A DNA stretch of 6,748 nt from Eubacteriales bacterium (lineage in GTDB: Bacteria; Bacillota_A; Clostridia; Christensenellales; Aristaeellaceae): NCBI GenBank assembly GCA_029974855.1, contig JARKQO010000325.1:1-6748 (forward strand), read 5' to 3'. The notes under the pieces were generated by a model. It did not search any database, was not told where the DNA came from, and saw only the letters and a program-made list of their open reading frames with translations. Both the position numbers and the translations under genes were made by a program. This document shows positions 1 to 5,589 of the stretch, piece after piece. Every line of letters begins with the position of its first letter. The first letter of the stretch is position 1.

Positions 1-153
1 CACTACGCCGCCCAGGAGGAGGAACGGGCCGCCGCCGCATACCGGAACTTCTCCCTCCAGTGCCGGGACGAAACCGCCGGGCAGATCCTGCTGGCCATCG
101 CCTTTGAGGAGGACCGGCATCTGAAGGACCTTCTACGGTACCAGGAGCCCTGA
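1..153 (+). CDS. Ferritin-like / rubrerythrin-type protein, C-terminal 50 residues (5' truncated)
   Basis: The open frame enters from the left edge in frame 1 and ends at TGA 151-153. The visible 50 residues are almost entirely helical and charged. Residues 6-14 (EEERAAAAY) resemble the third helix of a four-helix ferritin-like bundle, and residues 36-40 (EEDRH) give the ExxH motif that supplies metal ligands in the last helix of rubrerythrin and related di-iron proteins. In that family the iron site handles peroxide or stores iron in the cytoplasm of anaerobes. The family call is inference from these two short motifs; the N-terminal half, with the other ExxH, lies outside the window. It could be an unrelated helical protein. 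It stops 57 bases before the next gene and no clear terminator separates them, so co-transcription is possible. Confidence 0.55.
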   Translation, partial: HYAAQEEERAAAAYRNFSLQCRDETAGQILLAIAFEEDRHLKDLLRYQEP

Positions 154-210
154 GGGGTCGGTTGGCAAGCCCCGCTCCCCAATGATTGCGCAAAGGCAGA
201 TGAAGAAGAA

Positions 211-750
211 ATGAACCCATCCAAGAACATACCCCAGCATCCGGACCGGAAGGAATCCCCGCGCCCCTTCAGCCCCCTGACCTTGGCCCTGGGCGGCCTG
301 TTGGCCGCAGTCATCTTTGTGGCCACCGCCTTTTTGAAGCTACCCATTCCCATGACCCAGGGCTACGTGCACCTGGGGGACGGGTTCATTTTGCTGGGAG
401 CCGCCTTGATGGGCTATGTGGCCGTGCCCGCGGCGGCTTTGGGCAGCCTGCTGGCGGACGTGCTGCTGGGCTACGTTCCCTATGCCCTGCCCACCTTTGT
501 GATCAAGGGCGCGGTGGCGGCGGTGGCGGTGCTGGGGACCAGGCAAAAAAACATCGCCCTGAGGGTCCTGTTTTTGCTGTTGGCCGAGGTAGCCATGGTG
601 GCGGGATATTTTGTGACCGAGGCCTGGGTGATGGGCCTGGGCCCGGCGGGAGCCTGGGCTACTGTGCCGGGAAACGCCGTGCAAGGCGCCAGCGGCGTGG
701 TGATCGCTTTGGCCCTGATGCCCATGCTAAAACGGATCAAGCTGAAATAG
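211..750 (+). CDS. ECF transporter S component (substrate-binding membrane subunit)
   Basis: This is a 179-residue hydrophobic protein with about six membrane helices (roughly residues 23-43, 53-70, 73-90, 93-110, 115-138 and 150-172), the size and topology of the S components of energy-coupling factor vitamin importers. Residues 53-66 (VHLGDGFILLGAAL), 79-88 (SLLADVLLGY) and 95-100 (TFVIKG) match the pattern typical of the ECF S-component group that includes Pfam PF07155. The S component captures a vitamin or precursor at the membrane and works with a shared EcfT and two EcfA ATPases, none of which is encoded here, so it probably uses a remote module. The substrate cannot be read from the sequence. 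The start is the first ATG in the frame; the ribosome binding site is weak (a GAAGAAGAA run directly upstream, AAGG at 193-196). A strong terminator at 807-833 ends the unit. Confidence 0.85.
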   Translation: MNPSKNIPQHPDRKESPRPFSPLTLALGGLLAAVIFVATAFLKLPIPMTQGYVHLGDGFILLGAALMGYVAVPAAALGSLLADVLLGYVPYALPTFVIKGAVAAVAVLGTRQKNIALRVLFLLLAEVAMVAGYFVTEAWVMGLGPAGAWATVPGNAVQGASGVVIALALMPMLKRIKLK

Positions 751-755
751 CCGAC

Positions 756-773
756 ATTCCCGGCCCCGGGAAT
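756..773. repeat. Perfect inverted repeat just after the ECF S-component stop
   Basis: ATTCCCGG (756-763) is followed by two C bases and CCGGGAAT (766-773). As RNA it would form a 7-bp stem with a GCCC loop, five bases after the TAG stop. No U-run follows, so it is not a terminator by itself. It may be a 3'-end-stabilising hairpin or a protein site; its role is unknown. Confidence 0.4.
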
Positions 774-806
774 ATCCGTGGAGGAGAAAAGTTCAAATCA
801 TCTACG

Positions 807-833
807 GCGGGAAGGGTCATCCTTCCCGCTTTT
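807..833 (+). terminator. Intrinsic terminator after the ECF S-component gene
   Basis: GCGGGAAGG (807-815), loop GTCAT (816-820) and CCTTCCCGC (821-829) form a perfect 9-bp GC-rich stem, followed directly by TTTTGT. This is a textbook rho-independent terminator for transcripts coming from the S-component gene 57 bases upstream. It also insulates the decarboxylase gene downstream, unless it acts as a regulated terminator within a longer leader. Confidence 0.88.
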
Positions 834-840
834 GTATAAA

Positions 841-971
841 CCCAATCACCTCCTGCTGTGCAATCAGGTCGGAGCCCTCAGCAGGCGGCCGCCCCCTGAG
901 CCAGAATTTCCCAGCCAAGGCCGCGCATGGGCCGGGCGGAAGGGGAGAGGATGGAAGCAGGAGGGATTGGG
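841..971 (+). promoter_or_regulatory. Candidate cis-regulatory leader of the decarboxylase gene: anti-Shine-Dalgarno pairing
   Basis: Bases 841-857 are complementary to 956-971 over 16 base pairs, with only A848 unpaired. The right arm contains the whole AGGAGG ribosome binding site and ends one base before the ATG at 972. Folded this way, the RNA would hide the ribosome binding site at the foot of a roughly 98-base loop. A competing stem pairs CCTGCTG (852-858) with CAGCAGG (879-885) and would release the ribosome binding site. A third small hairpin, CTCAG (877-881) with CTGAG (896-900), competes with the second. This arrangement of exclusive stems is that of a riboswitch-like or thermosensor-like leader, but no known riboswitch class is recognised. 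The same geometry could also be the terminal repeats of a small inserted element. No convincing promoter was found between 834 and 950. Confidence 0.5.
959..964 (+). promoter_or_regulatory. Ribosome binding site that decides the decarboxylase start
   Basis: AGGAGG lies seven bases before the ATG at 972. This favours 972 over the in-frame ATG codons at 927 and 951. The ATG at 951 has a poorer purine run (AAGGGGAG, 940-947) very close to it and remains an alternative. Confidence 0.8.
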
Positions 972-2297
972 ATGCCAAAACGCAAGCTGTTTCTGGGAAG
1001 CCTTTCGCTGCTGCTGGTTGCGCTGTGCGCCATCCAGCTGGCTCACAGGGAGGCGGATGCCCCGGACCCTTCCGCCCCCATGCCCGCCCGGCAGGCTTCC
1101 TTGGGCCTTTCCCAGGCCCGGCAGCCCATCACTTTGGAGCTGATGGCCATTTTGGAGCAGCAGCCGGAGCTGAAAGGGCTGCTGGAGCAATCCCTGGCCC
1201 TGGCCCGGGAGCGGAACCCGGACCCCAAAACCAACCCGGCACAAAGCCTGGAGGCCTATTACGCCTTTCTGGACCGGTGCGTCCAGACCATGCCCTGGGA
1301 GGGCCTGGAGGCGGAGGAGGCCAGCCTCTTTGACCGGATCGACCAAAGCCTCACCTATTTCTATTTCCTGCTGGACCAGCCCTTGCCGGAGCTGGAAAAC
1401 CGGGGCTACCTGAACCCCTCCTTGCAATATGTGGAGGCCCTGGGGCCCTGGATTGTGAAATACGTCCAGGCCTGGGGTTCCTTCTTATCCACGCCCCAAA
1501 GCTGGAACAGCGAGTACCTGGAGCTGGTCCGCCGGGAGGAGCGCTTCGGCCTGAGCAAGGGCTGGTATGAATCCCCGGATCAATGGCGCTCCTGGAACGA
1601 CTTCTTTACCCGCCGCCTGCGCTCCCCCGGGGAGCGGCCCATTGCCGGGCCCCGGGACAATGCCTTGGTATGCTCCCCGGCGGACGCCGTCCCCCAGGGG
1701 CTCTGGGCCATTGACGAGGCTTCGGCCATTGTGCCGGGGGTGCTGCTGAAATCCACGGAGTTTCAGTCCATCCCCAGGCTCCTGGGGGAGGACAGCGCCT
1801 ATGCCCGGGCCTTTGGGGGCGGCAGCCTCACCCATACCTTCCTGAATGTGCACGACTACCACCGGGTCCACTTTCCCCTGTCCGGCGTGGTCCGGGAGGC
1901 GGCGCTGCTTCCGGCCCAGGCGGCGGTGGGTGGGACCGTGTTCTGGGACCCGGCGCAACAGCGGTACCTGCTCCTGTCCCAGGAGCCGGGCTGGCAGAGC
2001 ATCGAAACCCGGGCCAGGGTGATCCTGGAGACGGAGGATTTCGGCCTGGTGGCGCTGGTGCCCATCGGCATGTCCCAGGTGTCCTCGGTGGTGCTGGAGG
2101 AAACGGTGAAGCCCGGGGCCCGGGTGCAAAAGGGGGACCCTCTGGGCTGCTTCTATTTCGGCGGCTCGGATTTTGTGATGATCTTTCAACGGGGCGTAAA
2201 GGTGGAGCTGCTGATGGCCCGGGAAGGGGAAATTTATGCCCATGTGCTGATGGGGGAGCCCTACGCAAAGCTGACCCGGACCCTGCCCCGGCCCTAG
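972..2297 (+). CDS. psd: Phosphatidylserine decarboxylase family protein with N-terminal extension and membrane anchor
   Basis: The 441-residue product carries the PSD (PF02666) catalytic domain from about residue 208 to the end. It begins with the NDFFTRRL motif (209-216) and contains SPAD (235-238), YHRVH (296-300) and GGS (397-399). Asp238, His300 and Ser399 match the Asp/His/Ser triad that lets the family cut itself at Gly-Ser and turn the serine into a pyruvoyl cofactor, giving a chain of about 398 residues and a short one of about 43. PSD proper converts phosphatidylserine to phosphatidylethanolamine at the membrane; relatives decarboxylate other amino compounds. Residues 1-24 are a Lys/Arg-led hydrophobic segment (signal peptide or anchor; no good lipobox, since VALC has Leu at -1). 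Residues 50-207 form an unrecognised helical domain absent from typical bacterial PSDs of about 300 residues. No phosphatidylserine synthase gene is nearby. The family is secure; substrate and topology are not. Confidence 0.88.
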   Translation: MPKRKLFLGSLSLLLVALCAIQLAHREADAPDPSAPMPARQASLGLSQARQPITLELMAILEQQPELKGLLEQSLALARERNPDPKTNPAQSLEAYYAFLDRCVQTMPWEGLEAEEASLFDRIDQSLTYFYFLLDQPLPELENRGYLNPSLQYVEALGPWIVKYVQAWGSFLSTPQSWNSEYLELVRREERFGLSKGWYESPDQWRSWNDFFTRRLRSPGERPIAGPRDNALVCSPADAVPQGLWAIDEASAIVPGVLLKSTEFQSIPRLLGEDSAYARAFGGGSLTHTFLNVHDYHRVHFPLSGVVREAALLPAQAAVGGTVFWDPAQQRYLLLSQEPGWQSIETRARVILETEDFGLVALVPIGMSQVSSVVLEETVKPGARVQKGDPLGCFYFGGSDFVMIFQRGVKVELLMAREGEIYAHVLMGEPYAKLTRTLPRP

Positions 2298-3157
2298 GCC
2301 AGCGCCCCAAAACCGGCCAGCCATTCCCCTACGGCTCTTTGCCCGGCGCTGTCCTTGCGGTAGATCATATAATACTCCACCGGGGGAATCTGGCCGCCCA
2401 GCACCGGCGCCTCCCGCAGCTCCCCGGCCCGCAGCTCCTTTTCCACGAGCCTCCGGCCCAGCAAGGCGTACCAGCCTCCCTGTTTCAGAAATGAAACCGT
2501 ATGAGAGGCGATTTCCATTTCCAACTGAAACTGCTGGCTTCTGGGAAAGAGCCAGCTATGGGTGGTGGCATAAAGAAAATTGGAGGAGATCAAAGGAAGC
2601 TCCTTGATCCGCTCAGGGGGTATGCCCTCGGCGTGGGCGGGGTTTTCCGCTCCTGTCACCAAGACCAGATCATCCTGGGCCACCGGATGGCAGGCGTACT
2701 CCGGGTGGTGGAAGGGATGGTGGCTAAAGGCGATGTCCACCAGGGCCTGCCGCAGCTGGGCCACCACGCCCGCCGTGTGCCCGAAGCGGACGCTGACGGA
2801 AATGTCCGGGTGGCTTGCCAAAAAACGTTGGAGCCTGTCCGCCAGGTAGCTGTCAAAGTAGGCGTACACCGTTCCCAAGGTCAGGTGGGCCCCATACCGG
2901 TTGGCATCGTGAATTCGGGCCTTGGCCTTTTCCTCCAAGTGGACCATCTGCTCCGCGTAGCCCAGCAGCGCGGCCCCGGCCTTGGTCAGGGCCGCTCCGC
3001 CGGGCCCCCGCAGCAGCAGCGTTTCCCCCATTTCCTTTTCCAATTCACCGATTCTTTTGCTCACCGTGGATTGGGCCACCACCAGCCTTTCGGCGGCCCG
3101 GGAGAAATTTTTGGTCTCTGCCAGCACCAAAAAGGTTTTCAGCTGATCCGTATGCAC
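2294..3157 (-). CDS. LysR-family transcriptional regulator
   Basis: This is a 287-residue protein of standard LysR length. Residues 4-64 form the winged helix-turn-helix, with the recognition region in residues 19-44 (SRAAERLVVAQSTVSKRIGE and onwards), followed by a linker helix and an effector-binding domain from about residue 88 (AHLTLGTVYAYFDSYLADRL). These regulators are usually tetramers that sense a small molecule and activate a divergent gene. The start is GTG at 3157, supported by GGGGGAGG (3166-3173 on the plus strand) eight bases upstream; there is no ATG alternative nearby. It is divergent from the MATE exporter across 128 bases containing a LysR box, so that exporter is the likely target. 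Its stop codon overlaps the stop of the decarboxylase gene. The effector is unknown; the C-terminal domain shows no substrate signature I can read. Confidence 0.93.
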   Translation of the reverse strand: MHTDQLKTFLVLAETKNFSRAAERLVVAQSTVSKRIGELEKEMGETLLLRGPGGAALTKAGAALLGYAEQMVHLEEKAKARIHDANRYGAHLTLGTVYAYFDSYLADRLQRFLASHPDISVSVRFGHTAGVVAQLRQALVDIAFSHHPFHHPEYACHPVAQDDLVLVTGAENPAHAEGIPPERIKELPLISSNFLYATTHSWLFPRSQQFQLEMEIASHTVSFLKQGGWYALLGRRLVEKELRAGELREAPVLGGQIPPVEYYMIYRKDSAGQRAVGEWLAGFGALA

Positions 3158-3190
3158 TAAACCGTCCTCCCCCTCAATCGAAGATTGGAA

Positions 3191-3203
3191 TTGATATAAT
3201 CAA
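3191..3203. promoter_or_regulatory. Candidate LysR operator (T-N11-A box)
   Basis: TTGAT (3191-3195), ATA and ATCAA (3199-3203) form an interrupted dyad that starts with T and ends with A at the T-N11-A spacing favoured by LysR proteins. It sits in an AT-rich island between the divergent LysR and MATE genes and overlaps the candidate LysR -10 element, as expected for autorepression together with activation of the divergent gene. The binding role is inferred. Confidence 0.55.
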
Positions 3204-3220
3204 AATGATTCGTTTTACAA
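3193..3220 (-). promoter_or_regulatory. Candidate promoter of the LysR gene
   Basis: Read on the minus strand: -35 TTGTAA (3220-3215), a 16-base spacer, and -10 TATATC (3198-3193). Each hexamer matches the consensus at four positions. The -35 overlaps the -35 of the opposite-facing MATE promoter. Confidence 0.45.
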
Positions 3221-3242
3221 ATATACCATCCCGGGCTATCCT
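3214..3242 (+). promoter_or_regulatory. Candidate promoter of the MATE exporter gene
   Basis: -35 TTTACA (3214-3219, five of six matches), a 17-base spacer, and -10 TATCCT (3237-3242, four of six) would start transcription near 3249, about 37 bases before the ATG. The LysR box lies about 11 bases upstream of the -35, a normal activator position. Confidence 0.5.
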
Positions 3243-3285
3243 TGTAAAGGCAGCTCCTTGCACAAACGGGATGGAGGGATCGGGG

Positions 3286-4677
3286 ATGGAAGCGGGAAAA
3301 AGGCAAGTGGATCTCACCCGGGGGGTGATCTGGAAGGGACTTTTGCTTTTCTTTCTGCCTATTTTGGCGGGGAATCTGTTTCAGCAGCTCTATACCGTTT
3401 TGGACGCGGTGATCCTGGGGCAGTTTGTGGGGAAGGCGGGGCTGGCCGCCGTGGACTCGGTCTACAACCTGCTGAAGCTGCCGGTGAACCTGTTCACGGG
3501 GCTGTCCACCGGGGCCGCCATTCTGGTGGCCCAGCATTTTGGCGGAAAAAACCGGGAGGCTCTCTCCCGGGCCGTGGACACGGCGGTGGCCTTCGCTCTG
3601 GCCGGGGGCCTGCTGCTGTCCCTGCTGGGCTTTGTTTTGGCCCCGGCTCTTCTGCGCCTGCTGGAAATTCCCCCGGAGCTTTCCCCCATGACCCTGACCT
3701 ATGTGCGGGTGTATTTTGGAGGTCTGTCCGCCTCCTTGCTGTACAACATCGGCGCGGGGATTTTGCGGGCCCTGGGGGATGCCAAAACCCCCTTCCACTA
3801 TCTGGTGCTGGCCAACACCCTCAATGTGCTGCTGGATTTGGGGATGGTGGGGGCCCTGGGCTGGGGCGTGGCCGGGGCGGCCCTGTCCACCGTGCTGGCC
3901 CAGGGGGTCAGCGCCTTGCTGGTGCTCCCGGCCCTGGGCCGTACCCGGCTGGAGGGGCAGCCGCTGCTGGGGCGGCCCCGGTTTCATGCCAGTGCCCTGA
4001 AAGCCATTTCCCGGGTGGGCGGGCCTATCGGCCTTCAATCCTCCCTGTATCCCATCGCCAACATGATGATGCAAGCCAGCCTCAACAGCCTGGGCACCAA
4101 TGCCATCGCCGCCTGGGCCCTGTGCGGAAAGCTGGACCTGCCCGTCTGGCTGGCGCTGGATTCCCTGGGGGCTGCGGTATCCACCTTTGCGGCCCAAAAC
4201 TATGGGGCCGAAGCCCACGGCCGCCTGCGCCGGGGGGTGAGGATCGGCCTGGGAATCACGTTGGGGATCACCGCTTTCCTCAGCGCCGCGCTGCTCCTTG
4301 GGTACCAGCCCTTGGGCCGCCTGTTTCTGAAGGCGGCGGACCAGGGCATTTTGCCGCTGGTGGGCAGCGCTTTGGGGTTGCTGCTCCCCTTTTACTGGCT
4401 TTGCGCCTTCAGCGAAGTGCTGGGCGGGGCCCTCCGGGGCACGGGCCATACGGTGAAGCCCATGCTGCTGACCTTGCTGTGCACCTGCCTGTGCCGGATC
4501 GCCTGGGTCCTGTTGGCGGTTCCCGGCAGCCATGCCATGGACACCATTTTGCTGGGCTATCCCCTGTCCTGGCTGCTGACCTCCGCCGCCATGACGGTGT
4601 ACTATGTGCTTTTCCAAAAAAAACACCTGCCGGTATCCCCGGCAGGCAAACAGAAAACGGTGGTTTCGGCTGCTTGA
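3286..4677 (+). CDS. MATE-family multidrug/toxin efflux transporter (DinF-like)
   Basis: This is a 463-residue membrane protein with about twelve helices in two related halves, the normal MATE size. Helix 1 contains the typical stretch NLFQQLYTVLDAVILGQFVG (30-49); Asp40 aligns with the helix-1 acid used for cation coupling in DinF-type MATEs. The inter-helix loops repeat between the halves: RALGDAKTP (161-169) and LRGTGHTVKP (383-392), and likewise AQHFGG (82-87) and AAQNYGA (302-308). MATEs export cationic drugs or metabolites in exchange for Na+ or H+. The start at 3286 has GGAGG (3273-3277) eight bases upstream; the in-frame ATG at 3271 has no such site. The divergent LysR gene probably controls it. 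The last 20 residues encode, on the opposite strand, a terminator for the neighbouring operon. The exported compound is unknown. Confidence 0.93.
   Translation: MEAGKRQVDLTRGVIWKGLLLFFLPILAGNLFQQLYTVLDAVILGQFVGKAGLAAVDSVYNLLKLPVNLFTGLSTGAAILVAQHFGGKNREALSRAVDTAVAFALAGGLLLSLLGFVLAPALLRLLEIPPELSPMTLTYVRVYFGGLSASLLYNIGAGILRALGDAKTPFHYLVLANTLNVLLDLGMVGALGWGVAGAALSTVLAQGVSALLVLPALGRTRLEGQPLLGRPRFHASALKAISRVGGPIGLQSSLYPIANMMMQASLNSLGTNAIAAWALCGKLDLPVWLALDSLGAAVSTFAAQNYGAEAHGRLRRGVRIGLGITLGITAFLSAALLLGYQPLGRLFLKAADQGILPLVGSALGLLLPFYWLCAFSEVLGGALRGTGHTVKPMLLTLLCTCLCRIAWVLLAVPGSHAMDTILLGYPLSWLLTSAAMTVYYVLFQKKHLPVSPAGKQKTVVSAA
4616..4646 (-). terminator. Minus-strand intrinsic terminator embedded in the MATE coding sequence
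   Basis: Read on the minus strand: CCTGCCGG (4646-4639), loop GGATA, CCGGCAGG (4633-4626), then TG and eight T bases (4623-4616). The 8-bp perfect stem and long T-run make a strong terminator for the minus-strand unit that ends at 4690. On the plus strand the hairpin is followed by CAAACAG, so it should not stop MATE transcription. It overlaps codons near the C-terminus of the exporter. Confidence 0.88.
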
Positions 4678-4678
4678 C

Positions 4679-4699
4679 AGCCCTTTGGGTCAGGGCTTT
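4679..4699 (+). terminator. Weak candidate terminator of the MATE gene
   Basis: AGCCCT (4679-4684), a seven-base loop and AGGGCT (4692-4697) form a 6-bp stem starting one base after the MATE TGA, but only a short T-run follows. The loop contains the opposite gene's stop codon. Confidence 0.35.
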
Positions 4700-5553
4700 G
4701 GGATCAAATCCTGGCGCAGGCGGTACAGCGTGGCCCCGTAGCTTTTGCGGCAGAAGGCGTCCACAAACCAGTCCACTTCCTTCACCGCGTCAAACTGCAC
4801 ATAGCCGTAGCGGTCCTCCCCCACCTTCTTACCCTTCATGTTGCTGTCGGTCCAGCGGAGGGTATCCGTATCCGGGTCGTAGTCGGCGATAAAGACGAGG
4901 CTGTGGGCCCCTACCCCATAGTAGTAGTTGGCCGCCATCTGGAAATAGTCCCCCCGCTGCACCCGCGTCAGGAACTCCCGGGCCTTCTGCCGGTTTTCCG
5001 CCTTGGAAAGGCTCTCGTCGTAGCGGAAGGAAGCGGCCACCTCAAAGGGGTTCCCCTCCTGGGCGGGGATATCCTTCCACTCCACGCCGTACACGTAGGG
5101 CTTGCAGTCTTCCTTTTTCTGGTTGTCCGGAATCACCAGGGGCACGTCGGGGTAGGCCCCGATGCGGAAATCCTCGCAGTTTTCCCGAAAGAGGTATACC
5201 GTGAAGTTCTTGCAAACGTAGATGTCCCCGCTGTACTGGGCCCTTTGGGCCCGGCCCCCGGCCTCCTCAAACTTCTTTTGGGCCAGGGCGATGATCCGGT
5301 CGATGAACTCCTGCCGGGCGGCCCCCGGCTGCTGGAGGGAGGGGGCTGCTTCGTCCCCGGCGGCCGCCGGGGACCCGTTCTCCGTCCCCCACTCCTCCTC
5401 CAGGATGTCCAAAGAGCTGGGGGGTTGCTCCCTCTGGGTGCCGTCGGCGGAGATGATGGTGATGCTGGGGGCGTTCTCCCCCAGGGCGAAAGCTGGAGCC
5501 AGCAGCGCCAGCAACACCGCCCCCAGGGCGGCCAGCCTTCTTGTTTTCCGCAT
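4690..5553 (-). CDS. Secreted protein of unknown function, possible papain-fold (NlpC/P60- or CHAP-like) cysteine hydrolase
   Basis: The 287-residue product has a clear signal peptide: MRKTRR, a hydrophobic core (LAALGAVLLALLAP) and a likely cut after AFA (residue 23). Residues 35-80 are a low-complexity linker rich in Glu, Pro and Ala. The folded part, about 81-287, has Cys114 in DIYVCKNFTVYLF at the start of a predicted helix, GDYFQM (201-206), His217 in VGAHSLVF before a strand, and TDSN (235-238). This Cys...His...Asn/Asp order with a GD turn before the His is that of papain-like cell-wall amidases and peptidases, but the match is loose and the family call is inference. Three other Cys (126, 150, 268) could form disulfides. 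The start at 5553 is chosen for the AGGAAAGG run upstream and a compact signal peptide; ATG codons at 5568 and 5589 are alternatives. It is second in a unit behind the flavoprotein gene. Confidence 0.75.
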   Translation of the reverse strand: MRKTRRLAALGAVLLALLAPAFALGENAPSITIISADGTQREQPPSSLDILEEEWGTENGSPAAAGDEAAPSLQQPGAARQEFIDRIIALAQKKFEEAGGRAQRAQYSGDIYVCKNFTVYLFRENCEDFRIGAYPDVPLVIPDNQKKEDCKPYVYGVEWKDIPAQEGNPFEVAASFRYDESLSKAENRQKAREFLTRVQRGDYFQMAANYYYGVGAHSLVFIADYDPDTDTLRWTDSNMKGKKVGEDRYGYVQFDAVKEVDWFVDAFCRKSYGATLYRLRQDLIPKP

Positions 5554-5589
5554 AAATCCTTTCCTCATGTAACAGGCAATCCCCTTCAT
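5554..5589 (-). promoter_or_regulatory. Translation-coupling junction and alternative starts of the secreted-protein gene
   Basis: Read on the minus strand, ATG at 5589 overlaps the flavoprotein TGA as ATGA, a coupling arrangement. A second ATG lies at 5568, and the AGGAAAGG run (5564-5557) precedes the preferred ATG at 5553. All three are in frame, so the protein could gain 5 or 12 residues before the signal peptide. Confidence 0.55.

Noticed and set aside
154..210. Riboswitch in front of the ECF S-component gene
   Set aside because: Only 57 bases are available and no TPP, FMN, folate, preQ1 or cobalamin motif is seen; GGGG/CCCC at 154-173 makes only a weak stem without a T-run.
986..1043. 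Lipoprotein signal on the decarboxylase
   Set aside because: The only cysteine in the segment is preceded by VAL, and Leu at -1 is not accepted in a standard lipobox; a plain anchor or signal peptide fits better.
2239..2254. CCCAT/ATGGG hairpin as the LysR terminator inside the decarboxylase gene
   Set aside because: The stem is only five pairs and the minus-strand tail (CATAAATTTCC) is not a T-run.
2300..2351. CAGCGCC/GGCGCTG inverted repeat as the decarboxylase terminator
   Set aside because: The loop is 38 bases and no T-run follows; probably chance in GC-rich coding DNA.
3195..3200. Perfect TATAAT as the plus-strand -10 for the exporter
   Set aside because: No acceptable -35 lies 15-19 bases upstream; the bases are better explained as part of the LysR dyad and the minus-strand -10.
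2815..3285. Extending the MATE gene upstream to 2815
   Set aside because: The extension is antisense to the LysR gene, is Pro/Arg-rich and non-homologous, and a good ribosome binding site fixes the start at 3286.
3157..4626. Long open frame of 489 codons on the minus strand opposite the MATE gene
   Set aside because: It is rich in Gly, Gln, His and Pro with no fold or signal, and lies fully antisense to a clear transporter; GC-rich third positions open such shadow frames. The same applies to 3258-4892 plus, 864-1427 minus, 1485-2324 minus and 4903-5904 plus.
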